Below the pieces are notes generated by a model, which worked only from the letters and a program-made list of their open reading frames with translations, was not told the origin of the DNA and ran no database searches. From JBKHBQ01 sp046542305 (lineage in GTDB: Bacteria; Bacteroidota; Bacteroidia; Bacteroidales; 4484-276): a stretch of DNA of 27,115 nt. Location: positions 1 to 27,115 of the forward strand of contig JBKHBQ010000015.1 of assembly GCA_046542305.1 (NCBI GenBank). Direction: 5' to 3'. Each line of letters begins with the position of its first letter. The stretch's first letter is position 1. The translations under genes were made by a program, and so were the position numbers. Positions 15,655 through 23,857 of this stretch are shown piece after piece.

Positions 15655-16623
15655 TTACAGAATTCCTTCTTTCAAAATGTCGTGAAGGTGGATTACGCCC
15701 AGATAGGTATCGCCATTCATGACCAGCAGTTGGGTGATATTGTTTTTTCGCATCAGGTCGAGGGCATGCGCCAACAGGGTTTCCGGGCTTGTCGATTTAG
15801 GATTCTTCGACATTACATCGCCGGCTGTCAGCTTTTCAAGCGGTTCGCCTGCCTGCATCATGCGTCTGAGATCGCCATCCGTTATCATTCCCGCCAGTTT
15901 ATCATTTTCCATTACGGCAGTGGCGCCAAGCCGCTTTGAAGAAATCTCCATGATGACTGAAGGAATATCTGCATCAATCTGAACCAGTGGTTTCTCGTTA
16001 TGAACATAAATATCGGCCACGCGCAGGTAAAGCTTTTTGCCTAATGCGCCGCCCGGGTGGAACATGGCAAAATCATCAGGCGTAAAACCGCGGTACTTGA
16101 GCAGGCAAACTACCATGGCATCGCCCATGGCCAGTTGTGCTGTAGTGCTCGAAGTAGGGGCAAGGTTGTTGGGGCAGGCTTCTTTGTCGACGGTGGTTTC
16201 GATAACCAGATCGGCCTGCCGTGCCAGATAAGAATTGCGGTTTCCCACCATCGCGATCAGCGCATTGCCGGCAAGCTTGAGGTAGGGAACCAGAACTTTT
16301 ATTTCCGGAGTATTTCCGCTTTTCGACAGGCAGAGAATCATGTCATCCTTCTGAATGATCCCCAGATCGCCATGAACAGCATCGGCGGCATGCATAAAGA
16401 TGGCCGGCGTCCCCGTGGAATTCAGCGAGGCAACGATCTTTTCGCCAATAATCGCACTCTTGCCGATTCCTGTAACGATAAGCCGCCCCCGGGATTTGTA
16501 AATCATTTCAACACAGCGCGTAAAATCATCATCTATGAACTCCGTCAGCTTTGCTATGGCTTCCGATTCGGCTAAGATGGTATTTCTTGCTATATCCTTA
16601 ATTTCCTGATGTGAAATATTCAT
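15655..16623 (-). CDS. kdsD: D-arabinose 5-phosphate isomerase (KdsD/KpsF family)
   Basis: A 322-residue enzyme with an N-terminal SIS sugar-isomerase domain (about 40-180: T-G-I-G-K-S-A at 51-57, the S-T-G-T-P-A stretch, S-K-S-G-N-T-P-E at 100-107) and the family motif F-H-P-G-G-A-L-G-K (188-196). Two CBS domains follow (about 205-262 and 267-322). Length and order match KdsD/KpsF/GutQ. The reaction interconverts ribulose 5-phosphate and arabinose 5-phosphate, the first step to Kdo in the LPS inner core. I choose KdsD over GutQ or a capsule-specific KpsF because of the LPS gene neighbourhood. It is divergent from recQ, with a perfect -7 box 39 bases upstream of its ATG. The 146-bp gap to the next gene holds nothing recognisable. 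Confidence 0.92.
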   Translation of the reverse strand: MNISHQEIKDIARNTILAESEAIAKLTEFIDDDFTRCVEMIYKSRGRLIVTGIGKSAIIGEKIVASLNSTGTPAIFMHAADAVHGDLGIIQKDDMILCLSKSGNTPEIKVLVPYLKLAGNALIAMVGNRNSYLARQADLVIETTVDKEACPNNLAPTSSTTAQLAMGDAMVVCLLKYRGFTPDDFAMFHPGGALGKKLYLRVADIYVHNEKPLVQIDADIPSVIMEISSKRLGATAVMENDKLAGMITDGDLRRMMQAGEPLEKLTAGDVMSKNPKSTSPETLLAHALDLMRKNNITQLLVMNGDTYLGVIHLHDILKEGIL

Positions 16624-16662
16624 AATGAAAAATCCTGTGGAGAAAAGTTGTTAAATATCCGG

Positions 16663-16670
16663 CAAAATTA
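16663..16670 (-). promoter_or_regulatory. Perfect -7 box (TAATTTTG) upstream of kdsD
   Basis: On the minus strand TAATTTTG matches TAnnTTTG and ends 39 bases before the kdsD ATG. No matching -33 TTTG is visible at 19-21 bases. Confidence 0.33.
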
Positions 16671-16789
16671 GGTGATTATCATGAAAATGCTTTATTTTTA
16701 TGAATGAAATTGATAAGGTAGAAAAATCCACGAATTGATGTAAAAAAATGTAAGGCAACTTGCCGGCCCATCTGTATAGAAAATTGCAT

Positions 16790-16797
16790 TAAATTTG
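16790..16797 (+). promoter_or_regulatory. Perfect -7 box (TAAATTTG) in the recQ leader region
   Basis: TAAATTTG matches TAnnTTTG and would give recQ a leader of roughly 115-120 bases. A TTG at 16760-16762 is too far for a normal -33 box. That TTG lies in a palindrome, GGCAA-C-TTGCC (16754-16764), which overlaps a GCCGGC, so an operator is possible. The 297-bp kdsD-recQ gap otherwise holds AT-rich sequence and no gene. Confidence 0.28.
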
Positions 16798-16920
16798 TGT
16801 TAATAGCATCACAAACAATTTCAGAAACAAACCCAGAGAAATAATTTTTTTTTTAATTCGTTTGCCACCAAATGTTAGAATGTTGAGGGAACAAACTCTA
16901 GAAGGAAACTTTTTGCTACT

Positions 16921-19140
16921 ATGTTTAAACAGGAAATGACACTTACGGAAACGGAAAACTACGACTTGCACGATGTCTTGAAGAAGTTTTTCGGTTTCGA
17001 TAATTACAAGGGAAACCAGGAAGCAATTATCAGAAATCTATTAAGGGGCAACGATACTTTCGTGATCATGCCCACCGGTGGCGGCAAATCGCTCTGCTAC
17101 CAACTGCCCGCACTCATCAAGGATGGTACGGCCATAATTATTTCCCCGCTGATCGCATTGATGAAAAATCAGGTGGATACCCTCAGAAATTTCGGCACAC
17201 AGGACGGAATCGCACATTTTTTAAATTCCTCGCTTTCCAAGGCTGAGATTATGCAGGTGAGGGCCGACCTTACCAGCGGCACCACCAAGCTGCTTTATGT
17301 AGCTCCGGAATCTCTCACCAAGGAGGAGAACGTTGAATTTCTCAAAGGAATCGATATATCTTTTTATGCCATTGATGAAGCTCATTGTATTTCGGAATGG
17401 GGCCACGACTTCCGCCCCGAGTACCGCCGGCTGCGCCCGATCATCGACAGCATCGGCCAGGATGTGCCCGTGATTGCACTTACGGCCACTGCTACGCCCA
17501 AGGTACAGCAGGATATTTTGAAAAACCTGAACATCAGCGATGCCATGGTATTCAAATCATCCTTCGACCGGCCCAACCTTTATTATGAAATCAGGAGCAA
17601 GACCAAGGACGTAATCAAGGACATCATCAAATACATAAAATCCCACTCAGGAAAATCGGGAATAGTGTACTGCCTGAGCCGTAAGAAGGTGGAAGAACTT
17701 GCCGAAACCCTGCAGGTTAACGGAATCAAGGCGCTGCCCTACCATGCAGGATTGGATGCCGTTACCCGCCGGACCAACCAGGATAAATTCCTGATGGAAC
17801 AAGTGGACGTGATTGTAGCGACCATTGCCTTTGGGATGGGCATCGACAAGCCGGATGTAAGGTTTGTTATCCATCACGATATGCCCAAGAGCCTCGAGGG
17901 GTATTATCAGGAAACCGGACGTGCCGGCCGCGACGACGGGGAAGGAAACTGCATCACCTTCTACAGTTACGACGACATTCAGAAGCTCGAAAAATTTATG
18001 AAGGGCAAGCCTGTGGCCGAACAGGAAATTGCCCAGCAGCTCCTGCTCGAAACCGTGTCGTACGCCGAATCATCCATCTGTCGCCATCGTCAGTTGCTGC
18101 ATTATTTCGGGGAGGAATACAGCCAGGATAATTGCGGAGCATGCGACAACTGCCTGCATCCCAAAGAAAAATTCGAAGGCAAGAAGTATGTAAAGATCCT
18201 GCTGGAAGCTATCTTAGAGGTAAAACAGCTCTTCAAGGCCAAGCACCTTGTAAATATCCTGATCGGAAAAAATACAGCCACCCTTAAATCGTACAAGCAT
18301 CATCAGATTAAATCGTTCGGCAGGGGAGAGGAGCAGGATGAGAAATTCTGGAATGCCGTCATCCGGCAGGCACTCATCCAAAACCTCATCGTAAAGGATA
18401 TCGATAACTATGGATTGCTTAAAGTGAGCCAGGAAGGATTCGAATTTCTTGACAGCCCCTATTCCGTGATGCTGGCCAAGGATCATGATTATGAAAATCC
18501 TGACGATGATGAAGATGTAATTGACGGCAGCCACAAAAACACCTCGGCCGATCAAACCTTGTTTGCCATGCTGAAGGATTTGAGGAAACAGATTTCCCGT
18601 AAGGAGAACCTGCCGCCCTTTGTCATCTTCCAGGATCCTTCACTCGAAGATATGGCCATCCAGTACCCGGTAACCATGGAAGAACTCACCCAGATTACCG
18701 GCGTTGGCACCGGGAAAGCGCAGAAATACGGGCAGCCGTTCCTCAACCTTATTAAAAATTATGTGGATGAAAACGAGATCATGCGGCCCAACGATATGGT
18801 AGTGAAATCGGTGGTGAACAAATCGGGGCTGAAAGTATATGTAATCAAAAGCATCGACCGGAAACTGTCGCTCGAAGACATCGCCCATACCAAAAATCTA
18901 ACACTCGATGAGCTGCTGACCGAAATTGAACGGATCGTGGCATCGGGTACCAAACTCGACATCAATTACTACATCAACGAATATGTGGATCCGTATCACC
19001 AGGAGGAGATTATAGATTATTTCAGCGAAGCCGAATCCGATTCAATTCAGGAAGCTCTTGATGAACTGGGTGAAGAGGAATTCAGCGAAGAGGAAATTCG
19101 CCTGATGCGTGTGAAATTTATGTCGGAAGTAGGTAATTAA
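16921..19140 (+). CDS. recQ: ATP-dependent DNA helicase RecQ
   Basis: A 739-residue superfamily 2 helicase. Walker A is T-G-G-G-K-S (52-57), the D-E-A-H box is 152-155 followed by C-I-S-E-W-G-H-D-F-R-P-E, and motif VI is Q-E-T-G-R-A-G-R-D (330-338). The RQC zinc site is Cys387, Cys405, Cys408 and Cys411, followed by the winged helix (to about 515). An HRDC domain spans about 545-618. A tail of about 120 residues follows, with a helix-turn-helix-like segment (S-L-E-D-I-A-H-T-K-N-L) and an acidic stretch rich in D and E. RecQ unwinds forked and recombination intermediates in replication-fork repair. The frame has several possible Met codons; ATG 16921 is closest to a GAAGGAAA stretch. It is divergent from kdsD and followed by a hairpin. 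Confidence 0.96.
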   Translation: MFKQEMTLTETENYDLHDVLKKFFGFDNYKGNQEAIIRNLLRGNDTFVIMPTGGGKSLCYQLPALIKDGTAIIISPLIALMKNQVDTLRNFGTQDGIAHFLNSSLSKAEIMQVRADLTSGTTKLLYVAPESLTKEENVEFLKGIDISFYAIDEAHCISEWGHDFRPEYRRLRPIIDSIGQDVPVIALTATATPKVQQDILKNLNISDAMVFKSSFDRPNLYYEIRSKTKDVIKDIIKYIKSHSGKSGIVYCLSRKKVEELAETLQVNGIKALPYHAGLDAVTRRTNQDKFLMEQVDVIVATIAFGMGIDKPDVRFVIHHDMPKSLEGYYQETGRAGRDDGEGNCITFYSYDDIQKLEKFMKGKPVAEQEIAQQLLLETVSYAESSICRHRQLLHYFGEEYSQDNCGACDNCLHPKEKFEGKKYVKILLEAILEVKQLFKAKHLVNILIGKNTATLKSYKHHQIKSFGRGEEQDEKFWNAVIRQALIQNLIVKDIDNYGLLKVSQEGFEFLDSPYSVMLAKDHDYENPDDDEDVIDGSHKNTSADQTLFAMLKDLRKQISRKENLPPFVIFQDPSLEDMAIQYPVTMEELTQITGVGTGKAQKYGQPFLNLIKNYVDENEIMRPNDMVVKSVVNKSGLKVYVIKSIDRKLSLEDIAHTKNLTLDELLTEIERIVASGTKLDINYYINEYVDPYHQEEIIDYFSEAESDSIQEALDELGEEEFSEEEIRLMRVKFMSEVGN

Positions 19141-19162
19141 TCATGGCTTGAACATAAAAAAT

Positions 19163-19197
19163 ATAGCGTAACCCGTTACAAGTGCTACGCTATTTTG
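19163..19197 (+). terminator. Hairpin after recQ, probable terminator
   Basis: ATAGCGTA (19163-19170) pairs with TACGCTAT (19186-19193), followed by TTTG. The stem is 8 bp with a 15-base loop and only a short T-run, so termination may be partial. It separates recQ from the lipoprotein gene 16 bases further on. Confidence 0.55.
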
Positions 19198-19213
19198 TTG
19201 ATACATTCATCCG

Positions 19214-19615
19214 ATGAAAGGAAATCTTCTCTTAGTTTTTCTGGCAGTAACCGGCATATTTTTGCTGATGACCTTCTCGTGTTCACCCCCCAAAAGCAAG
19301 TTTGATCAAAAAGTGCCTGCCCATGTCATCACCCCCGATTCCATGGTGCTTATCATCAGTGAACTACAGTATGCCGAATCCCTGCTGCGTGAATTGAAGC
19401 GTGTAGGCAGGGAATCACAGGACCGGAATATGGCCATGATCAGCCGCGTGTTCGATTCGCTCGGGGTTTCTGCAGGGCGTTATGAGCAGAGCCTGGATTA
19501 TTACGAACAACACCTTACGATTTATCAGGAAATTTACGGAGAGGTTATCGCGCGGCTCACCCAAAAGCAAACCGAAATACTGGATGCAAAGAAAAATGCA
19601 GAGGAGAAAAAATAA
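19214..19615 (+). CDS. DUF4296-type lipoprotein
   Basis: A 133-residue protein with a lipoprotein signal: a short basic start, hydrophobic core and T-F-S-C, with Cys23 as the likely lipidated residue. The mature part fits DUF4296: an I-T-P-D-S-M segment near 39-44, an A-E-S-L-L-R-E-L helix, D-S-L-G-V-S (81-86), and Y-Y-E-Q-H-L-T-I-Y-Q-E-I-Y helices. It is almost all alpha-helical and ends in a charged K/E tail. Such lipoproteins are frequent in Bacteroidota and of unknown function; the product should sit in the periplasmic face of the inner or outer membrane. It ends 8 bp before the end of the opposing DUF1761 gene. Confidence 0.82.
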   Translation: MKGNLLLVFLAVTGIFLLMTFSCSPPKSKFDQKVPAHVITPDSMVLIISELQYAESLLRELKRVGRESQDRNMAMISRVFDSLGVSAGRYEQSLDYYEQHLTIYQEIYGEVIARLTQKQTEILDAKKNAEEKK

Positions 19616-19623
19616 TCACCCGC

Positions 19624-20025
19624 CTAATGCCATGCGCCCAGGATGGCTCCCATAATTACAAACTGCAGCGTAATGTATCCTGCATGAATCAGCCAGAGCC
19701 TGAAGGTTTTTCTTTCGAAAATGTAAATGGTCCCCAGCGCCATGGACGCCCATCCGAAACCTGCCAGTCCGCCATACAGCATCCCCATGGTCAGGTTGAT
19801 TTCGCTGCCGAAGAAAAAAGCCAGGTTGGTGGCGATAACGAATGACAGCAAGAAGGTAAGGCCGTACATAGCCACCATATTGCTGCCTTTCAGGTCTTCT
19901 ATGGTGAAATTGTTTTCCTTCATCCATGCCTTTCCGAAAAGTGCCGGAGAATACCACAAGGCGCCAAGCACGAAACTCGACAGCGTAGCCGCGATTACAG
20001 CCAGCCAGTTCACATTTGCTTCCAT
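19624..20025 (-). CDS. DUF1761 small membrane protein
   Basis: A 133-residue protein with four hydrophobic segments (about 6-26, 52-70, 78-98 and 110-130). It has the DUF1761 pattern: N-W-L-A-V-I-A near the start, L-G-A-L-W-Y-S-P-A-L-F-G-K-A-W (20-34), and G-L-A-G-F-G-W-A-S-M. The N-terminus is a membrane segment rather than a cleaved signal. No enzymatic motif is present and the family's role is unknown. It lies 110 bp downstream of the MEMO1-AMMECR1 gene start region's opposite end and 8 bp from the convergent lipoprotein gene, so it appears to be transcribed alone or from its own short leader. Confidence 0.82.
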   Translation of the reverse strand: MEANVNWLAVIAATLSSFVLGALWYSPALFGKAWMKENNFTIEDLKGSNMVAMYGLTFLLSFVIATNLAFFFGSEINLTMGMLYGGLAGFGWASMALGTIYIFERKTFRLWLIHAGYITLQFVIMGAILGAWH

Positions 20026-20135
20026 ACTGTTTTTTTAGTTTAGTGATTAAAATGATCGGGTTGTTTTGCATAACCGGTCGGGAAGGTTGGGCAATATTAT
20101 AAAACAAAATGTTAAGATCATGTTAAGCAGGGTTT

Positions 20136-21644
20136 TCAGTGCGTTTTTTTTTCGCCAAACACGATGGCTTCGTACGTGTAAATCTCGGCGGTTTTCCAGC
20201 CATCCCAGCCGATACGCGCCTTATCGCGGGCGCAATGTCCAAGCAGTTCCTCGAGGGTCCAGCCCGTATTAATGGCCACCTGTGGCAAAAAAGTGCCTGA
20301 GCAGTAGCCCTGTTTGATGTAAATGCCATGGCGGCCCAATTCGATCTGGCTGATGGTGTCGATCATGATCATAGGTGTAAGTACGGAAATCTCCACATCG
20401 AATTCATTCAGCTCTTCAGCGGTAACCGGCAAAAAGCGGCTGTCGCTGGTTGCCGCAGCCACCGCCATATCCTGCACCACCTTGTACAGCGGTTCCTGCG
20501 CATCAAACCTGCCTATGCATCCCCTGAGTTTGCCCTCGCTGTGCAGCGAAACAAAGGCCCCTGCAGGTTTTAACAGCACGGGCGTTAACGCCTGAGTATC
20601 TATCAAAGGAAATTCTTTTTGTGTAATCCAGCCGGTGATGGTTTGTCGCGCAATGGCAAGGAGTTTATTCTGCTCTGCTTCAGTCAGGGAGAAATCCCTG
20701 CCGGCTTCACTTTTTTTTTTCTGCACCGCAATGGCCCAGTAACCTACTACCCTTCCCTTATCACCATAGGATTGGTCGCCCGAATTTTTGTATTCAATCA
20801 GTTCGTAATCTATCTCCGCACGTCCTTCCGTAAGGTTTAGAAGCATCAGCATCGAGGACCAGCCGCACATGCTTGTGGCCAGGTTGGGGATTTTTTGTTG
20901 TTCGTTATCTTTTAAGGCATTGATAAAAATTTCAACGGAATTGCTCGCAATGGCCTCGGCAGTGGCTTTATCCACTTCATTGGCCTGTGAATAGGGCGGA
21001 TAGTGCGAAAAATCGCTCGAGATCACAAAAAGGTTTCTGTCGTTGAAATAGGGCCGCAAAGCATCTGCAATTTTTGATACGGTTTCTTCGGATTGCGTGG
21101 CTATGACGATGGGAATGATCCTGAAATCTTTTTTAAGATGATACTGAAGAAACGGCACCTGCACCTCCAGGCTGTGTTCGGAAGCATGGGCATCGTTGCG
21201 ATAGCTGAAAACCTCGTGTTCGGCCATCAGTTTATTGGCAAGGTCGATATCCACGTCTACGGTGCCGAGGGGGGTCTTATAATTTCCGGCGTTGTAAATG
21301 GACGCCCCGTCGAAGTAGGTGCGGTGGCTGCTGCCAATGAGGAAAATGTGGTGGTAGGCCTTTTCCGGATCCACCTGGTTGAAAGCGCTGGCTGCCACGT
21401 CTCCCGAAAAAATATATCCGGCATGTGGCGAAATGATGGCCACGGTATTTGCGGTGGCCCGAGGTTTTGCACGCGCAAACATGTCCTTCAGCTCGGCCCT
21501 CAGTTCAGGCGCAGTACCTGAATAAAACTGCCCCGCCACGCAAGGTTCGCGATCTTTCAACGTCGTCCCGTGCTGTGCTTTCCCTGAAAATATGCTGCCG
21601 AACATTGCCATAATGAGAATGAGATAAATGATCTTCCTTTTCAT
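20136..21644 (-). CDS. MEMO1-AMMECR1 fusion (AmmeMemoRadiSam proteins B and A) with signal peptide
   Basis: A 502-residue fusion. Residues 1-24 look like a signal peptide (MKRKII, hydrophobic run, G-K-A-Q), so the protein may be exported. Residues about 30-310 are a MEMO1-type domain: S-P-H-A-G-Y (72-77, His74), I-G-S-S-H-R (103-108, His107), S-S-D-F-S-H (209-214) and M-C-G-W (259-262, Cys260). His74, His107 and Cys260 line up with the metal-binding His, His and Cys of human MEMO1. Residues about 318-498 are an AMMECR1 domain, with L-R-G-C-I-G-R-F (373-380), D-S-R-F (401-404) and F-L-P-Q-V-A (452-457). In many prokaryotes the two are separate, partnered by a radical SAM enzyme; none is seen in this window. 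The reaction is not established in what I can cite. It is divergent from the 21692 gene, 47 bp between starts. Confidence 0.9.
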   Translation of the reverse strand: MKRKIIYLILIMAMFGSIFSGKAQHGTTLKDREPCVAGQFYSGTAPELRAELKDMFARAKPRATANTVAIISPHAGYIFSGDVAASAFNQVDPEKAYHHIFLIGSSHRTYFDGASIYNAGNYKTPLGTVDVDIDLANKLMAEHEVFSYRNDAHASEHSLEVQVPFLQYHLKKDFRIIPIVIATQSEETVSKIADALRPYFNDRNLFVISSDFSHYPPYSQANEVDKATAEAIASNSVEIFINALKDNEQQKIPNLATSMCGWSSMLMLLNLTEGRAEIDYELIEYKNSGDQSYGDKGRVVGYWAIAVQKKKSEAGRDFSLTEAEQNKLLAIARQTITGWITQKEFPLIDTQALTPVLLKPAGAFVSLHSEGKLRGCIGRFDAQEPLYKVVQDMAVAAATSDSRFLPVTAEELNEFDVEISVLTPMIMIDTISQIELGRHGIYIKQGYCSGTFLPQVAINTGWTLEELLGHCARDKARIGWDGWKTAEIYTYEAIVFGEKKTH

Positions 21645-21691
21645 TTTAATCGTTAATTTCGAATTCCGGTTACCGAAAGCCGTGTGAACAA

Positions 21692-23857
21692 ATGTACAAA
21701 ATTATCATCAAAAAGGAAAGCGCCCTGCAAATCTCCGTGCTGCTTGCGGGGTTTACCACACTGGTGGTGCAGGTGGTTTTTCTGCGGGAATTTTTAAATA
21801 TTTTGTATGGAAATGAGCTGGTAAGCGGAATGATTCTGGCCAACTGGATGGTGCTTACGGCTGCCGGTGCTTTTTTGGGAGGTAAATTCCCGGGGCGCGG
21901 AAACCATGCAGGATTTATCATTGCCGGCCAAACTGCCATGGCCTTGCTGCCTGCCCTTAGCCTGCTGACGATGTATGGCGGGAAGGCTGTATTTTTTCCA
22001 CCAGGGGTGCTGCCGGGATTTTGGAGTTCCTGGCTGTTTTTGGCCGCTGTCATGACGCCTTTTTGCCTGGTTTCCGGCGCTATGTTTGCGCTTTATGTAA
22101 AAGCATATTCACGTCTGCAGATCAAATCCATGGCTACAGAGGTCTACAGCCTCGAAGCAGCCGGTGCCGTGGTTGCGGGTTTGATTTTTACATTTTTGTT
22201 GATCAGGATCTTCAATGCGTTCGAAATCCTGGTGATGATCGCTGCGGCCAATATTGCAGCCGCACTGAGCATTGTGCTGGCCTGGGACAAGAGCCGAATG
22301 CTCTTTCATGGTTTGCTCATCACCCTGCTGATGTGGGTGGCTGCCAATGCTGTGGTGGGGCCGGAGCGAACTGTGAAATCGTGGATGTACCCCGGCCAGC
22401 GTATTCGGCTTTCTGAGGAAACACCCTTCGGAAGCCTGCTCATTACCGAAAGGTCAGGGCAGTTGAATTTTTTTGAAAACGGCATTGCCCTCTTTTCCGG
22501 TGGCGAACCGGTGCGTTACGAAGAATCGGTGCATTATGCCATGCTTCAGCATCCTGCTCCGCAAAAGGTTCTCCTGGTTTCGGGCGGACTGTCGGGAGCA
22601 GCACCCGAATTGCTGAAGTATCCGGTTTCAGAAATCCACTATGTGGAAATCAATCCGGCGCTGATAAAGGCAGAGCGGCGGCTGATGGGATGGCCTGACG
22701 ATCCGCGGCTGCGGATCATCATCAATGATCCCGCAAAATACCTTCAGCAAACAAAAGAAAAATATGATGTAATCCTGCTGAACCTTCCCCCGCCGGCCAA
22801 CCTGCAGCTCAACCGGTTTTACAGCCTGGAGTTTTTCACCCGTATAAGACATCGCCTCCAAACGGAGGGTATTGTATCTGTATCGATGGGTGGCGGAAGC
22901 AATTACCTCGGCGGGCAAAACCTGAGGTATTATTCCATTATCGCCAAAACCCTGCGTGAAGTGTTCAGCAATTTGCTGCTGGTGCCCGGCGAAAGCAGCA
23001 ATTACCTGCTGGCTTCCGAAAGGCCGCTCACCTATGAATATGCCGGCCGTCTGGAAAGTCTGCAGTTGGACAACCGTTTCGTGAACAGGTACTATATTTC
23101 GGACGAACTGTTGCAAATGCGTGGCCTGCAGATCATGGAGCAACTGGCTGCATCTGTGCCCGTAAACCATGATTTCAGACCTGCTGCTTTTTTTACCCGG
23201 ATCGGCTACTGGCTTTCCTGGTATGATGTAAGAATTGAATGGGTGATGATTCCTGCATTGTTGGGTTTTCTGTTGTTGATCATTTTTCTGCCCAGGGCTG
23301 ATAAAGGCATGTTTGTGGCAGGATTTACAGCTTCTTCCGTCGAAATATTGTTGTTGCTGATTTTTCAGGTGATGTATGGTTTCATGTATCAGGCGCTGGC
23401 GCTCTTGTTTGGGGTATTTATGTGCGGACTTGCAGTGGGTGCATGGATCAGTCGTTATCTTGTGCCTGTTCCGCGGATGAAGACATTTGCCGTTAATCAG
23501 CTTTTGGTGGGCATGGTGGCGCTGGCCGCGCCGGCAATCGGGTGGGTGCATCAGGCAGAAGGAATAATTCAGCCAGCGGCCGCTCCTGCCATTTATCTGA
23601 TCATGCTGCTATCGGGAATGATCACGGGTCTGCATTTTGCCATGGCCTGGCAGCTAAAACCGGCGCAGGTCAATTCGGCAGCGGCATTCACCTACGGGTT
23701 CGATTTGCTGGGTTCGGCGGCGGGTGCTTTGATTATTGCAGTTTTTTTGGTTCCCGTATTCGGTTTAAATGGATCTGCCGTTTTGCTGTTCAGCCTCAAT
23801 CTGTTCACCGCAGTGATGTTGATCATTCGCAAAAAGCGTGTCAGAGGTAGAGTCTGA
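21692..23857 (+). CDS. Polytopic spermidine-synthase-like protein
   Basis: A 721-residue protein with three parts: membrane segments (about 12-32, 44-64, 75-95, 110-135, 155-175, 178-197, 204-222), a soluble Rossmann region (about 235-500) like spermidine synthase, and a second membrane block (about 515-535, 540-580, 598-618, 630-650, 668-710). Two similar signatures, Y-S-L-E-A-A-G-A-V-V-A-G (152-163) and Y-G-F-D-L-L-G-S-A-A-G-A (668-679), suggest paired membrane halves. The soluble region keeps V-E-I-N-P (318-322), but G-G-D-G-G is replaced by S-G-G-L-S-G-A (297-303), and the usual acidic D-x-x-D-P by L-N-L-P-P-P (363-368). It is therefore doubtful as a polyamine aminopropyltransferase. It could transfer another group or serve in transport. 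It starts 47 bp from the MEMO1-AMMECR1 start and overlaps the glycerate kinase end by 17 bp. Confidence 0.83.
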   Translation: MYKIIIKKESALQISVLLAGFTTLVVQVVFLREFLNILYGNELVSGMILANWMVLTAAGAFLGGKFPGRGNHAGFIIAGQTAMALLPALSLLTMYGGKAVFFPPGVLPGFWSSWLFLAAVMTPFCLVSGAMFALYVKAYSRLQIKSMATEVYSLEAAGAVVAGLIFTFLLIRIFNAFEILVMIAAANIAAALSIVLAWDKSRMLFHGLLITLLMWVAANAVVGPERTVKSWMYPGQRIRLSEETPFGSLLITERSGQLNFFENGIALFSGGEPVRYEESVHYAMLQHPAPQKVLLVSGGLSGAAPELLKYPVSEIHYVEINPALIKAERRLMGWPDDPRLRIIINDPAKYLQQTKEKYDVILLNLPPPANLQLNRFYSLEFFTRIRHRLQTEGIVSVSMGGGSNYLGGQNLRYYSIIAKTLREVFSNLLLVPGESSNYLLASERPLTYEYAGRLESLQLDNRFVNRYYISDELLQMRGLQIMEQLAASVPVNHDFRPAAFFTRIGYWLSWYDVRIEWVMIPALLGFLLLIIFLPRADKGMFVAGFTASSVEILLLLIFQVMYGFMYQALALLFGVFMCGLAVGAWISRYLVPVPRMKTFAVNQLLVGMVALAAPAIGWVHQAEGIIQPAAAPAIYLIMLLSGMITGLHFAMAWQLKPAQVNSAAAFTYGFDLLGSAAGALIIAVFLVPVFGLNGSAVLLFSLNLFTAVMLIIRKKRVRGRV

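Noticed and set aside
16789..16971. A 60-codon minus-strand frame in the kdsD-recQ gap
   Set aside because: It overlaps the recQ start and ends in the AT-rich leader; the basic and hydrophobic composition follows base composition, and no motif is visible.
19616..20107. A 163-codon open frame on the minus strand overlapping the DUF1761 gene in another frame
   Set aside because: The DUF1761 frame has membrane segments and family motifs; the other reads as a shifted version without a sensible domain.
21692..23857. Naming the gene speE (spermidine synthase)
   Set aside because: The acidic catalytic motifs are replaced, and most of the protein is membrane-embedded, so the symbol would mislead.
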